DNA of 64,000 bases from assembly GCA_964619065.1 (NCBI GenBank), contig CAZUCC010000021.1, positions 5,692 through 69,691 of the forward strand. Direction: 5' to 3'. Positions 25,113-33,681 of the stretch are shown here, in pieces. A program made the position numbers and the translations under genes. Every line of letters begins with the position of its first letter. Position 1 is the first letter of the stretch. A model generated the notes under the pieces. The model worked only from the letters and a program-made list of their open reading frames with translations, was not told the DNA's origin and did no database searches. The stretch is from JANXUC01 sp964619065 (GTDB lineage: Bacteria; Acidobacteriota; Terriglobia; Terriglobales; Acidobacteriaceae).

Positions 25113-25117
25113 GCTCT

Positions 25118-26032
25118 ATGTGCAATCTTTCCGCGCGTTGCCATAGGCTTGTGCTTGCGATTGCCCTCCTGAGTGGGTCTCTGGCCGCCCAGAAACCGCA
25201 ATCTGGTGAAGAGCTCCCCTTACCCGGCAAATCCGTGCCCGCGGATTATTCGAAACTTTCCGAACACAACATTGAGTGGCTGCAGACGCAGCCGCCTCAG
25301 GTGCAGGCAGAATTTCTGCTGCAGTCCGCGATCAATCACCAAAAGGGCGCTACAAATTTGATCGAGAAATTGGTCGACGACTGGCATGGCAAACTGCACG
25401 CCACTCCGCGTTGGGAGGTACTACAGGATTCGGCACTCTACTCCAGCGATTTGCGCGTGCGGGCGGCGGCGATCGAGATCAATCTGGCGGTCAGAAATTT
25501 AGCAAAAACAGACGACGCTGCACTCGGATTAATCCAGTCTGCCGAAAAGCAATCCAGCAACCGCCCTTACGCAGCCTGGGAACTCGGCATGCTTGCGAAT
25601 CGCGGCGTGCAAAAGGAGCGCATCCACGAGCTCCTGGCCACCTGGATTCATGACACCAACCAGCAGACGCGCTTCTGGGCCGTCGAAGGATTAGCTCACA
25701 TGGGGACGGACGAAACCATCAAGAACTTTCTTGATGTCTTTCGCAATGATCCGTCGCTTGAGGTCCGCGAGCGCGCGGGCTGCAGTCTGGCCAAGTCCGG
25801 CATGCTCACCCGGGAACAGCGCATGCACGCTGTTCCTGGACTTCTGGAACTCACGGACGATCCCTCGTTGGACGCAACCACACGGGGTTGGATCTATCAG
25901 GCGCTGCGCGAAATCACCGATGTCTCCCTGCCGAACGACCCAGCCACCTGGCGGAACTGGTATGCCAGCCATGGCACCGAGCGCACGCAGCAATTTCGTG
26001 CGGAGAGCTGGGCGGTCTTAGGGAATAACTGA
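25118..26032 (+). CDS. Secreted HEAT-repeat protein
   Basis: A 304-residue protein with a signal peptide (basic HRL, core VLAIALLSGSLAAQ, cut near residue 24). Residues about 100-270 form helical HEAT-like repeats: SSDLRVRAAAIEINLA, NQQTRFWAVEGLAHMG and DPSLEVRERAGCSLAKSG, each with the Arg/Ala pattern of PBS-lyase HEAT units. Such domains bind other proteins; no catalytic motif is seen. The transposon ends 5 bases before the start codon, so the original promoter and any leader have been moved 2.5 kb away. No ribosome site is visible at the new junction. Expression may therefore depend on read-through from the element, or be lost. Confidence 0.82.
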   Translation: MCNLSARCHRLVLAIALLSGSLAAQKPQSGEELPLPGKSVPADYSKLSEHNIEWLQTQPPQVQAEFLLQSAINHQKGATNLIEKLVDDWHGKLHATPRWEVLQDSALYSSDLRVRAAAIEINLAVRNLAKTDDAALGLIQSAEKQSSNRPYAAWELGMLANRGVQKERIHELLATWIHDTNQQTRFWAVEGLAHMGTDETIKNFLDVFRNDPSLEVRERAGCSLAKSGMLTREQRMHAVPGLLELTDDPSLDATTRGWIYQALREITDVSLPNDPATWRNWYASHGTERTQQFRAESWAVLGNN

Positions 26033-26257
26033 AAACGGTAACAACTGAAACTTGCATCGAGAAACTTACCGTCCCTGGAAAGTTGCTCGCTTCTCTATGG
26101 AAACAAAGACAGTTGTTTCTATTTCAGATCGGTTCCGCCCGTTCTAAACATTTCGCTTTACTTAACGCAGTCCTGCTTCGAGAATTGTTCCAGGCAGTGA
26201 ATCCCGCAGCTGTGTAGTTGGGCCCTTGACGCTTGCAACTCTCCCGGAGGTGACGCC

Positions 26258-26839
26258 TTGGGCAACTTTTTCACGGATGTTATTGAGCAAGACCCACGCT
26301 TTCATTCCTGTAAATCAATCCACGACATGGACTTACTGGAGCCGGTTACGCGCTCTTTGGTGCAGCAGGTGCTCGAAGAGGCAGCGACACTCGGCATTGC
26401 TCTGATGGTGTTCGAGACGTACCGCAGCCAGGAACGCCAATTGGATCTGTTCCAACAAGGCAAATCGCAATTGCATACGGTGGGAGTCCACCACTATGGT
26501 TTGGCCTGCGATTTAGTGCGAGATGTTGCGGGAGCACCCTCGTGGGACGGGGACTTTTCGTTCCTCAGGACCATTGCCCGGCGCCACCAGCTGATTTGGG
26601 GCGGAGACTGGGGCACGCCAGGCCAGCCGCATAAGTTGTTCGACGCCGTGCACGTGCAGCGGTGCAGCGTGGCACGTCAGGATGCGTTATTTCGCGGCGA
26701 GTGGTATCCCGACGCTGATTACGATCCCTACAAAGACCTGGACCAGGGGAACGGCACGATTAACGTGATGGCGAGCGCGGCGGCATTAGTCGGCAGCGCG
26801 AGCAGCCTGATCGAGTCCGGCTTGGAGACCTGTTTTTAG
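26258..26839 (+). CDS. M15-family D,D-carboxypeptidase/endolysin-like peptidase
   Basis: A 193-residue protein starting at TTG, chosen because a strong ribosome site (ggaggtga, 26245-26252) stands right ahead. Residues 50-60 (FETYRSQERQ) and HTVGVHHYGLACDLV (73-87) match the VanY/L-alanyl-D-glutamate peptidase group, where H-x2-G-x-A-x-D gives zinc ligands His78 and Asp85; the third histidine is in FDAVHVQ near residue 140. It should cleave peptide cross-links in peptidoglycan. No signal peptide is present, so it may be exported unconventionally or act as a phage-type endolysin; no other phage genes are near. Its last 54 bases overlap the convergent Rieske oxygenase gene. Confidence 0.82.
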   Translation: MGNFFTDVIEQDPRFHSCKSIHDMDLLEPVTRSLVQQVLEEAATLGIALMVFETYRSQERQLDLFQQGKSQLHTVGVHHYGLACDLVRDVAGAPSWDGDFSFLRTIARRHQLIWGGDWGTPGQPHKLFDAVHVQRCSVARQDALFRGEWYPDADYDPYKDLDQGNGTINVMASAAALVGSASSLIESGLETCF

Positions 26840-27940
26840 GTCTTGAGCCAGCAGGCGGTGGAAGAGATACTCCCCGCTTTCCCGGCGGACTGAGAGTCGG
26901 CCCGCTCCGTAAGCCCGGGACTTCAGCCCACGCTGCACGGATTCGCAGATGCCCTCGTCTTCATCCTGCACGCGGTCCCCTACGGCCACGCTCTGGGCGT
27001 TGTATGCCTTGGCCGCATCGCTTACGTCGGCGAAGTAGAAATCGAAAATGATCAGGCAGTGATCGGTATCGACCGGCAGCACCAGGTTCGTATCCATGTA
27101 GCCGGCATAGCAATTGATCATGAAGTTGGGATAGAGCCAGTAGTAGTAAGCGCGGTCCCCGGTGCGGGTAGCAGAGGTTGCGGCATCTTCGCTGGACGAC
27201 ACCATGGGGCTCGATTGCAGGCAATAACGGACGTCGCTCTCGATGGTGTACTGCGTGTAGTCGAGAACGCTGCTCAGCCCCTTGTGTAAATGCGGCACGT
27301 GGTAGCCACCATCAAGGTAATTGTCGACAAAGACTTTCCAGTTGCAGTTGAGCTTGTAGGTCTTGCGTTGAAAAAAGCCAAGTTTGGAAACCTCGAGCGG
27401 AGCCAGCCGCGGCGCCATCGATCCCAGGAACTCCGCGAGCGGCAGGGGATGCGGGTCGAGATGCACGAAGACGAAGCTTTCCCACGTATCGACGGTGACC
27501 GGGACCAGTCCGTTTTTTGCCGGATCGAAGTTCTGCACACCACCGAACTCGGGCACGCCTTTCAGCGCGCCGTCCAGACCGTAGCTCCAGCCGTGATAGG
27601 GGCAGCGCAGAATGCTGGCATGGCCGCAGGGCTCGGTCATGACGGCGGCAGCATGGTGGCGGCAGACGTTGAAGAATGCTCGTAGCAAGCCCTCCTGGCC
27701 TCGTACAACAACGATGGGCTCGCCCGCGACGTTCGCAGTCAGATAGTCGCCAGGCTTTGTGACTTGGTCAACGCGACCCACTACCTGCCATGTCCGACTG
27801 AAGACCGTCTTGCTCTCCAACTCGGCAATGCGGTCGTCGATATACCAGGACGCGGGAATTGTCTGCGCTTCCGCCAGAGGGGCGCGGTCATTGTAAGAGA
27901 AGAGAATATCGCGAACGCTCGGTTCGTTAATTGGGGCCAT
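26786..27940 (-). CDS. Rieske non-haem iron oxygenase, alpha subunit
   Basis: About 384 residues. ATG 27940 has ggag 9 bases ahead; a TTG at 27973 would add 11 residues. The N-terminal Rieske domain carries CRHHAA and CPYHGWSYG, and the catalytic domain carries the iron-site stretch DNYLDGGYHVPHLH (two His, nearby Asp), with a later Asp probably in QDEDEGICESVQRGL. The overall pattern, including CESVQRGL, is that of the choline monooxygenase, glycine-betaine and carnitine demethylase branch rather than aromatic dioxygenases. It needs a reductase partner; none is adjacent. A one-carbon link with the GcvT-like protein (7.5 kb) and PurU (21.6 kb) is possible but the genes are far apart. Confidence 0.88.
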   Translation of the reverse strand: MAPINEPSVRDILFSYNDRAPLAEAQTIPASWYIDDRIAELESKTVFSRTWQVVGRVDQVTKPGDYLTANVAGEPIVVVRGQEGLLRAFFNVCRHHAAAVMTEPCGHASILRCPYHGWSYGLDGALKGVPEFGGVQNFDPAKNGLVPVTVDTWESFVFVHLDPHPLPLAEFLGSMAPRLAPLEVSKLGFFQRKTYKLNCNWKVFVDNYLDGGYHVPHLHKGLSSVLDYTQYTIESDVRYCLQSSPMVSSSEDAATSATRTGDRAYYYWLYPNFMINCYAGYMDTNLVLPVDTDHCLIIFDFYFADVSDAAKAYNAQSVAVGDRVQDEDEGICESVQRGLKSRAYGAGRLSVRRESGEYLFHRLLAQDLKTGLQAGLDQAARAAD

Positions 27941-28077
27941 CGATGGGGTCTCCGCCACTGCGGCAAAACTCAACCGGAATCATACGCGGCGGAGGCATCC
28001 GTGCTCAAGCGGTCTCATGCGTCATCAGCACACTGGATTCAAGGATCAGTGTTGCTTGCGTGATAAATTGAGTGCGC

Positions 28078-28557
28078 ATGAAGACTACCCCACACTTACT
28101 CCACGATCTTAATTTATGCGAATACCTCTACCTTCGGGAAATCTCCGAGCCCTCAGATAACCAACTTCGACTACTCATTGAAGAAGCAGCGGCAGCACCA
28201 GCCGTAACGTCTCGCGAAGTTGCAGGCGTTGAGTTCACAGATTTGCACTCAATCGAATCCACCGACCGGAGTCGCCTGTTTGAGGTCCAGTGGGATTTGT
28301 ATATCGCCTATTCTGTGAGGAATGAGTCGTTCGTGGCTCTCGACAGGTCCGAAGAAATTGAGTCGGGTAGGCTCGCGTGCGTGTATGCGAAATCTCGCTT
28401 CTTGGAATACGTTGCTAGCGCGACGTTCGCGACGCATGAGCACCCTGGCCCGTTGCAGCATATCGGCTTGCTCTGCCAGAACCACATCGTGGATGTAATC
28501 TCAACACAAGAACCAAAAGTCCGCCAACTACGGAAGCCAATTCAGCCGATTCAATAA
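28078..28557 (+). CDS. Hypothetical protein
   Basis: A 159-residue soluble protein (starting at ATG 28078; a GTG at 28072 is also possible). Composition is acidic in the first third (SEPSDNQLRLLIEEAAAAPAV) with a beta-rich middle (FEVQWDLYIAYSVRNESFVAL) and an alpha region YAKSRFLEYVASATFATHEHPGP near the end. Alternating segments such as these resemble small immunity-type or house-keeping domains, but no family is recognised. No ribosome site is evident. It lies alone between the divergent Rieske oxygenase and the amidase. Confidence 0.7.
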   Translation: MKTTPHLLHDLNLCEYLYLREISEPSDNQLRLLIEEAAAAPAVTSREVAGVEFTDLHSIESTDRSRLFEVQWDLYIAYSVRNESFVALDRSEEIESGRLACVYAKSRFLEYVASATFATHEHPGPLQHIGLLCQNHIVDVISTQEPKVRQLRKPIQPIQ

Positions 28558-28620
28558 GGCTTCAGGAAGAACGATTTTCTGCGCACCGTTCTTTCTTGAG
28601 TCCGTGTCATAATTGCCGGA

Positions 28621-30081
28621 ATGGAGAAGACCATAAGTAGCGCTGTGGGCCATCGTGAGAGTAATTCGGGGTCTTCGAGCGCGACTAAGCTGAGCCTCAC
28701 GGAGGCTTCCCAGTTCGTCCGAAGTAAGAAAATTTCACCTGTTGAATTGACGCAAGCATGTTTGAGCCGCATCGAAGAGTTCAATCCCCGCCTGAATGCA
28801 TTTATTACCGTCACTGCCGACTCTGCCCTCGCGCAGGCTCGGAAGGCGGAAGCGGACATCCAACGGGGCCATTGGAAAGGCCCGCTGCATGGTATCCCGA
28901 TCGCCCTCAAGGACTTGATTGATACAGCGGGCGTGCGCACCACGGCAGCCAGCGAGCTATTCAAGAGTCGTGCCCCGACAGAAGACGCGGAGGTTGTTCG
29001 GCGTTTGAAAGCTAGCGGGGCCGTACTCTTAGGCAAGCTCAACATGCACGAGTTTGCTTACGGTGCCAGTTCGGTAGTTAGCGCGTTTGGTCCGGTGCGA
29101 AATCCCAGGAACCCCGAGTACATGGCTGGAGGTTCTTCTTCTGGATCCGCGGCAGCCGTAGCGGCGGAACTCTGTTATGCAGCCGTCGGTTCCGATACCG
29201 GCGGGTCCATCCGCCAGCCCGCAGCCTATTGCGGCATCGTTGGCTTCAAGCCGACGTATGGCCTGGTGAGCACGCGGGGTGTAGTACCTCTGTCCGTGTC
29301 CATCGACCATGTCGGTCCCATGGCACGCACCGTCGCGGATGCAGCTCTCCTGCTGCAGGTCCTCGCAGGATACGACGCGAAGGACCGAACCAGCATAAAC
29401 GCTCCAGTTCCCGATTACATCGCCGCACTCGCGGACAAGGTGTCGTCATTGCGAATCGGCATACCGAATACGCATTATTACGACAGTCTCCATCCCGAGA
29501 TTGAGGCGGCCATGGAGACCGCTGTACAGGTATTGGAGAAACTTACGAAGAGCCGGGAGCAGGTGGAATTATCTGGGAATATCGATCCATCGGCCAACAA
29601 CGCCACCGGTGTTCTCCTTACGAAAGTGGAGGCCTATGCCTATCACCGGGAGCACGTTGCTCGAAGTCCGGAATTGTACCAACCGGAGACCCTAAGAAGA
29701 ATCAGTACTGGAGCGGAGGTCAGCGCAGCGGCCTACAGTGAAGCCCTCCGCGAGATGAATCGAGCTTGGAGCTCGGTTCTCCGTGTATTTGAAACAGTCG
29801 ATGTTTTGGTCACGCCGACGGTGGCGGTGCCTCCATTTAGAATTTCCGAGCTTGTTGCCGAGCCTGACAAGCTCCGCGGCAGAGAACAGATTACATTGCG
29901 CAATACACGGCCGTGGAATCTGCTCGGTTTGCCCACAATTTCGCTACCTTGTGGCTGCACGAGTGCGGGCTTGCCCATTGGCATGCAGATCACAGGCGCG
30001 CCCGGAGCGGAAGCAACGGTGCTGCGTGTGGCCGCAGCCTACGAACGTGAGACATGTCGGATTGCGGACATTGAATCATGA
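28621..30081 (+). CDS. Amidase-signature enzyme (GatA-like amidase)
   Basis: A 486-residue amidase. The Ser-cisSer-Lys triad of the family is visible: Lys97 in IPIALKDLID, the Ser cluster 172-174 in AGGSSSGSAAAVAA, and nucleophile Ser196 in SDTGGSIRQPA. The C-terminal LLGLPTISLPCG and GLPIGMQITG blocks are typical. It could be a free-standing amidase or the GatA subunit; no gatB or gatC is adjacent, and the sequence GPVRNPRNPEYMAGGSSSG fits either. The 20-residue N-terminal leader is Ser-rich and unlike GatA, favouring a general amidase. Its stop overlaps the next gene's start by four bases (ATGA), so translation is coupled. Confidence 0.9.
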   Translation: MEKTISSAVGHRESNSGSSSATKLSLTEASQFVRSKKISPVELTQACLSRIEEFNPRLNAFITVTADSALAQARKAEADIQRGHWKGPLHGIPIALKDLIDTAGVRTTAASELFKSRAPTEDAEVVRRLKASGAVLLGKLNMHEFAYGASSVVSAFGPVRNPRNPEYMAGGSSSGSAAAVAAELCYAAVGSDTGGSIRQPAAYCGIVGFKPTYGLVSTRGVVPLSVSIDHVGPMARTVADAALLLQVLAGYDAKDRTSINAPVPDYIAALADKVSSLRIGIPNTHYYDSLHPEIEAAMETAVQVLEKLTKSREQVELSGNIDPSANNATGVLLTKVEAYAYHREHVARSPELYQPETLRRISTGAEVSAAAYSEALREMNRAWSSVLRVFETVDVLVTPTVAVPPFRISELVAEPDKLRGREQITLRNTRPWNLLGLPTISLPCGCTSAGLPIGMQITGAPGAEATVLRVAAAYERETCRIADIES

Positions 30082-30455
30082 ACATTGAAGCTCTTCGCGC
30101 CTATTGCCTCTCGTTCCCTCAAGCCACCGAGAATCTCCAGTGGGGCGATGACCTCTGCTTCAAAGTGATGGGCAAGATGTTCTGCGTCGCGGCGCTAGAC
30201 GTCGATTCCACCCCGCGGCTTTGTTTCAAATGCACTCCGGAAATTTTCGCGGAACTGATCGAGCGGGAGGGCATGGCTCCTGCTCCCTATGTTGGCCGCT
30301 ACAAATGGGTCGGACTGGAAGCGCTCGACACGCTCGCCGTGGGTGAACTGAAAAACTTGATTGCGAAATCCTACGAACTGGTCACAGCCAAGCTGCCGAA
30401 GAAATCGGCCCGCAAGAAAATCGCTTTGACTCGCAAGAACGCAAAGCGCCGTTGA
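30078..30455 (+). CDS. MmcQ/YjbR family protein
   Basis: A 125-residue protein with the YjbR-type double-wing fold marks: ALRAYCLSFPQATENLQWGDDLCFKVMGKMFC at the N-terminus (in order over residues 5-36), CFKCTPEIFAELIEREG, and YVGRYKWVGLEALDTLAVGELKNLIAKSYELV. The family was named as DNA-binding but molecular function is uncertain. The last 20 residues are Lys/Arg-rich (KKSARKKIALTRKNAKRR), compatible with nucleic-acid contact. It overlaps the amidase by four bases, so the two are translated together. Confidence 0.9.
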   Translation: MNIEALRAYCLSFPQATENLQWGDDLCFKVMGKMFCVAALDVDSTPRLCFKCTPEIFAELIEREGMAPAPYVGRYKWVGLEALDTLAVGELKNLIAKSYELVTAKLPKKSARKKIALTRKNAKRR

Positions 30456-30528
30456 GAACACCGTCTTCTGTCACGAAGCATGATAAATTCTTCGCGACCG
30501 GGAAAATCTCTCTTCCGTTGACGAACCC

Positions 30529-31128
30529 ATGACACTTTCCGACCGCTATACCGACCTTCCGCCTGGCAAAATTGCCTCCGTAGTCACCTATCTCGAAATG
30601 CGGGAGCGCCCCGTAACCCGCACGGTTCCGGCTCCAGCAGACCTTTCTGTGCGCAAGGTGCAAAAGCCCGACCTGGGCTGGTACCGGGACCTCTATCGCG
30701 CCGTTGGTCAGGATTGGCTTTGGTTTAGCCGCCTGCGCATGACCGACAGCGAACTGACACGCACCATTCATGATCCGCAGGTGGATTTGTTCGCTCTATC
30801 TCATGCGGGCATGGACACAGGTTTGCTGGAGCTCGACCGTCGCGCCTTGCCGGATGTTGAAATTTCCAGTTTCGGTATCACGCTCGATCGCGTGGGACAA
30901 GGCGCAGGTCAATATCTGATGACGCAGGCTCTGGAAGCCGCATGGTCGCATTCGCCGCAGCGTGTATGGCTGCATACCTGTACTTTGGACCATCCGCGGG
31001 CTTTACCGTTTTATGTAAGAGCTGGATTCATCCCGTACAAGCGCGCTATCGAGGTTTCCAATGATCCCCGGCTGACGGGAGATTTACCGAGAAGTGCCGC
31101 CAGCCATATACCGCTAATAGGAAAGTAA
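30529..31128 (+). CDS. GNAT-family N-acetyltransferase
   Basis: A 199-residue protein. The acetyl-CoA loop of GNAT enzymes appears as LDRVGQGAGQYLMTQALEAAW (about 124-144), where RVGQGAG replaces the common RxxGxG/A. A strand with WLHTCTLDHPRALPFYVRAGFIPYKRAIE closes the fold, the segment HPRALPFYxRxGF being highly typical. The acceptor is unknown. It follows the YjbR gene by 73 bases in the same direction and may share its message. The N-terminal 40 residues are a less conserved lead-in. Confidence 0.88.
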   Translation: MTLSDRYTDLPPGKIASVVTYLEMRERPVTRTVPAPADLSVRKVQKPDLGWYRDLYRAVGQDWLWFSRLRMTDSELTRTIHDPQVDLFALSHAGMDTGLLELDRRALPDVEISSFGITLDRVGQGAGQYLMTQALEAAWSHSPQRVWLHTCTLDHPRALPFYVRAGFIPYKRAIEVSNDPRLTGDLPRSAASHIPLIGK

Positions 31129-31138
31129 TCTGGGGATC

Positions 31139-31741
31139 TTATCCGCGCCAGCGGTCCACCGCGTTCCACCACACCACCTTCACGCATTCCTCAAAAAACG
31201 TCTTGGCCCACTGACGGTGTTGCCACCATTTCATCCCAAACTGGGTGGGCTCGGAGGCGGCGGCAACACTGAACTCCACGCCGGGAATCTCATGGCGAAA
31301 GGTGCTTAATGCGCGGCGGCTGTGAAAGTCCGATGTCACAAGAAGAACGCGGTGAACTCCAGAGAGAGCTGGAGAGGAAGCCATGCAGCGCACGACATCG
31401 TGAGCCTCCTCTTTGGTGGACAATCCGGGGATGGGGCAAGCCGCGAGCACCGGAGATGCGGGCAGACCGCTGAGATATTCTTGGGCGAGTTCCAATTGAT
31501 TCCAGCGGTAGATGTGTGTGGCGGCGGGAGCGTCCAGCAGCATTCTGGGCGCAAAGCCCTGGGCGAGTAACTGCAACGCTCGCGCGGGACGCTGCTCGGT
31601 CTCGCCCGCGAGGACCACGATCAGATCGGCTTTCTGCGGATTATCCACCACGAGCCATGATCCTGCCCGCCGGCCGAGAAATACTAAAAGGACGGTTAGT
31701 AGTACAAGCCAACGAAGGCGGTTGCCTCGCGACCTCGACAT
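31139..31741 (-). CDS. YdcF/ElyC-type DUF218 envelope protein
   Basis: A 200-residue protein. ATG 31741 is chosen because gggagg lies six bases ahead. A single membrane anchor (LRWLVLLTVLLVFLGRRAGSWLVV, about 10-33) is followed by the DUF218 domain: ADLIVVLAGETEQRPARALQLLAQGFAPRMLLD, STKEEAHDVVRCM and VLLVTSDFHSRRALSTFRHEIPG. The TSDFHxxRA motif is diagnostic. Relatives (SanA, YdcF, ElyC) act in envelope integrity and undecaprenyl-linked metabolism. It converges with the GNAT gene, 10 bases apart. Confidence 0.88.
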   Translation of the reverse strand: MSRSRGNRLRWLVLLTVLLVFLGRRAGSWLVVDNPQKADLIVVLAGETEQRPARALQLLAQGFAPRMLLDAPAATHIYRWNQLELAQEYLSGLPASPVLAACPIPGLSTKEEAHDVVRCMASSPALSGVHRVLLVTSDFHSRRALSTFRHEIPGVEFSVAAASEPTQFGMKWWQHRQWAKTFFEECVKVVWWNAVDRWRG

Positions 31742-31987
31742 CAAAGCCTCCCGATTCCGAACCGCCCCGCCCAGAGAAAACAAGGGTATCCCACAGCAGG
31801 CAAGGCTGTGCAGTTTCTTGCACATCCATGCTTCTCGGGACTGCCTGGGCTACGCAAAGAGCGCACTTTGAGCAGATTAGCACGGAGCACCTGGAAGCCT
31901 AAGTGCAAGAAACTACAGTCACACGCAGACCAAGTAACAATTTCCTCGTGTGCTAAAATTTGTCTTCAGCCCTAAAACAAACTATCT

Positions 31988-33340
31988 ATGTCAACGCAAC
32001 AGATTACGCCTGCCTCTGAGCTTCTCACCAAGATTAAGACCCGCCAAGCCCGGATTGGAATTATCGGACTAGGCTACGTGGGCTTGCCGCTGGGCCTCCT
32101 CTTTAGCGAGGAAAAGTTTCAGGTCCTGGGATTCGATATCGACTCCTCCAAGGTCAATACCCTGAACAACGGGGAATCGTACATCCACCGCATTCTGCCG
32201 GCCGAGATTCAAAACGCTCGGGAGAAGGGCTTTTCGGCGACCTCCGACTACACGCGATTGAAGGAAGTCGATACCATCATCATCGCCGTCCCCACGCCGC
32301 TGAACGAGTACCACGAACCGGATCTAAGCTACATTACGGCGACCGGCGAAGCGATCGCGCCGAACTTGCAGCCGAACCATCTGGTGGTGCTGGAGAGCAC
32401 AACCTACCCCGGTACGACAGAAGAAGTGCTGCTGCCCATCCTGGAAAAGGGCAACAAATTCGGTCTTAAAGCCGCACGGGACGGCGCTGGCATGGATAAG
32501 GTTTTCTTCCTTACGTTTTCGCCCGAGCGCGAAGATCCCGGCAACACCAGTGTGGCGCGCAAGGATATTCCCAAGGTTGTGGGCGGTCTGGATGCGAATG
32601 CCGCTGAACTAGCTGGAGCGATGTACAACGCCATCTTCCGGCGCGTGGTGCGGGTTTCTACCCCGGCAGCGGCGGAAATGACGAAGCTGCTGGAGAACAT
32701 CTATCGTTGCGTGAACATCGCGCTGGTCAACGAACTCAAGCTCCTCAGCATGCGCATGGGGATCGATATCTGGGAAGTCATCGACGCGGCCGCGACCAAA
32801 CCGTTTGGGTTCCATCCTTTCTATCCCGGGCCGGGTCTTGGCGGACACTGCATTCCGGTGGATCCGTTCTATCTCTCCTGGAAAGCAAAAGAGTTCGACT
32901 TCCGCACCAAATTCATTGAGCTCGCTGGCGAAATCAACGTGGGGATGCCGTATCACGTGATTGGGTCCGTCGTGACCGCGCTCAATCAGCACAAGAAAGC
33001 TCTGAACGGTTCTAAAGTGCTCATGCTGGGCATGGCCTACAAGAAGGATATCGACGATCTGCGCGAGTCCCCCGCCCTCACGATTATCGAGCTGTTGCAA
33101 GCGGAAGGCGCAGACGTTTGCTACAACGATCCTTACTTTCCGACGGTCGGACGAGGCCGCAAATACGACCTGCAGATGAAGTGCACACCTCTAACAAATC
33201 TGGGACAGTACGATTGCGTGCTGATCGTGACCGACCACACCGATTACGACTACAAAAAAATTGTGGACGAAGCGCAATTGGTGGTCGACACGCGCAACGC
33301 GACAAAAAGCATTCATTCGCCGAAGATCGTACGCTGCTAG
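31988..33340 (+). CDS. Nucleotide-sugar dehydrogenase (UDP-GlcNAc/ManNAc 6-dehydrogenase type)
   Basis: A 450-residue NAD-dependent enzyme. The Rossmann site IGIIGLGYVGLPLGLLF (about 23-39) opens the protein; SPERED (178-183), the central helix and the catalytic cysteine Cys288 in GPGLGGHCIPVDPFYLSWKA follow. The stretch VPTPLNEYHEPDLSYI and SPEREDPGN favour the WbpA/VipA/Ugd2 group, which oxidises UDP-GlcNAc or UDP-ManNAc to the uronic acid for surface polysaccharides, over plain UDP-glucose dehydrogenase. No glycosyltransferase cluster is adjacent. An extended -10-like tgctaaaat lies about 40 bases upstream. Confidence 0.92.
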   Translation: MSTQQITPASELLTKIKTRQARIGIIGLGYVGLPLGLLFSEEKFQVLGFDIDSSKVNTLNNGESYIHRILPAEIQNAREKGFSATSDYTRLKEVDTIIIAVPTPLNEYHEPDLSYITATGEAIAPNLQPNHLVVLESTTYPGTTEEVLLPILEKGNKFGLKAARDGAGMDKVFFLTFSPEREDPGNTSVARKDIPKVVGGLDANAAELAGAMYNAIFRRVVRVSTPAAAEMTKLLENIYRCVNIALVNELKLLSMRMGIDIWEVIDAAATKPFGFHPFYPGPGLGGHCIPVDPFYLSWKAKEFDFRTKFIELAGEINVGMPYHVIGSVVTALNQHKKALNGSKVLMLGMAYKKDIDDLRESPALTIIELLQAEGADVCYNDPYFPTVGRGRKYDLQMKCTPLTNLGQYDCVLIVTDHTDYDYKKIVDEAQLVVDTRNATKSIHSPKIVRC

Positions 33341-33681
33341 GAATTTTGCGGTATTAAATTGTGTATGCTGAGAAGCTCCCTCTTCCGTGCCTGCCTGGCG
33401 CGCTCTCAAAGGTTTGCAGCCTAACTAGTGTGAAAATTTTCCCTTCCCTGCCGCCAGCTTTGATACGATACGTAATACAAAGTCTCAACTGCCTTAAAAT
33501 CAGTGGGTTAACCTCTGTTTTTCAGGGGGCCGAATGGCCGCAATCGTGCACTAAAGAGGGTGGACGAAAGTGTATTCTTGGTTGGTAAACACTTTGTTTG
33601 CCCGATCCAAAGGTCCGGTTCCATAGGGATAACCTTTTTTACACGCATCACGGAGTACAACTTCAGCATCTGAGAATTCAT
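33341..33681. other. Gene-free 341-base gap
   Basis: No gene or RNA was recognised. It holds a short GGCC-loop-GGCC hairpin at 33528-33539 and T-rich runs near 33505-33525 and 33627-33640. The frame of the following TonB gene is open back to 33598, but the first well-placed ATG is at 33682. Confidence 0.55.
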
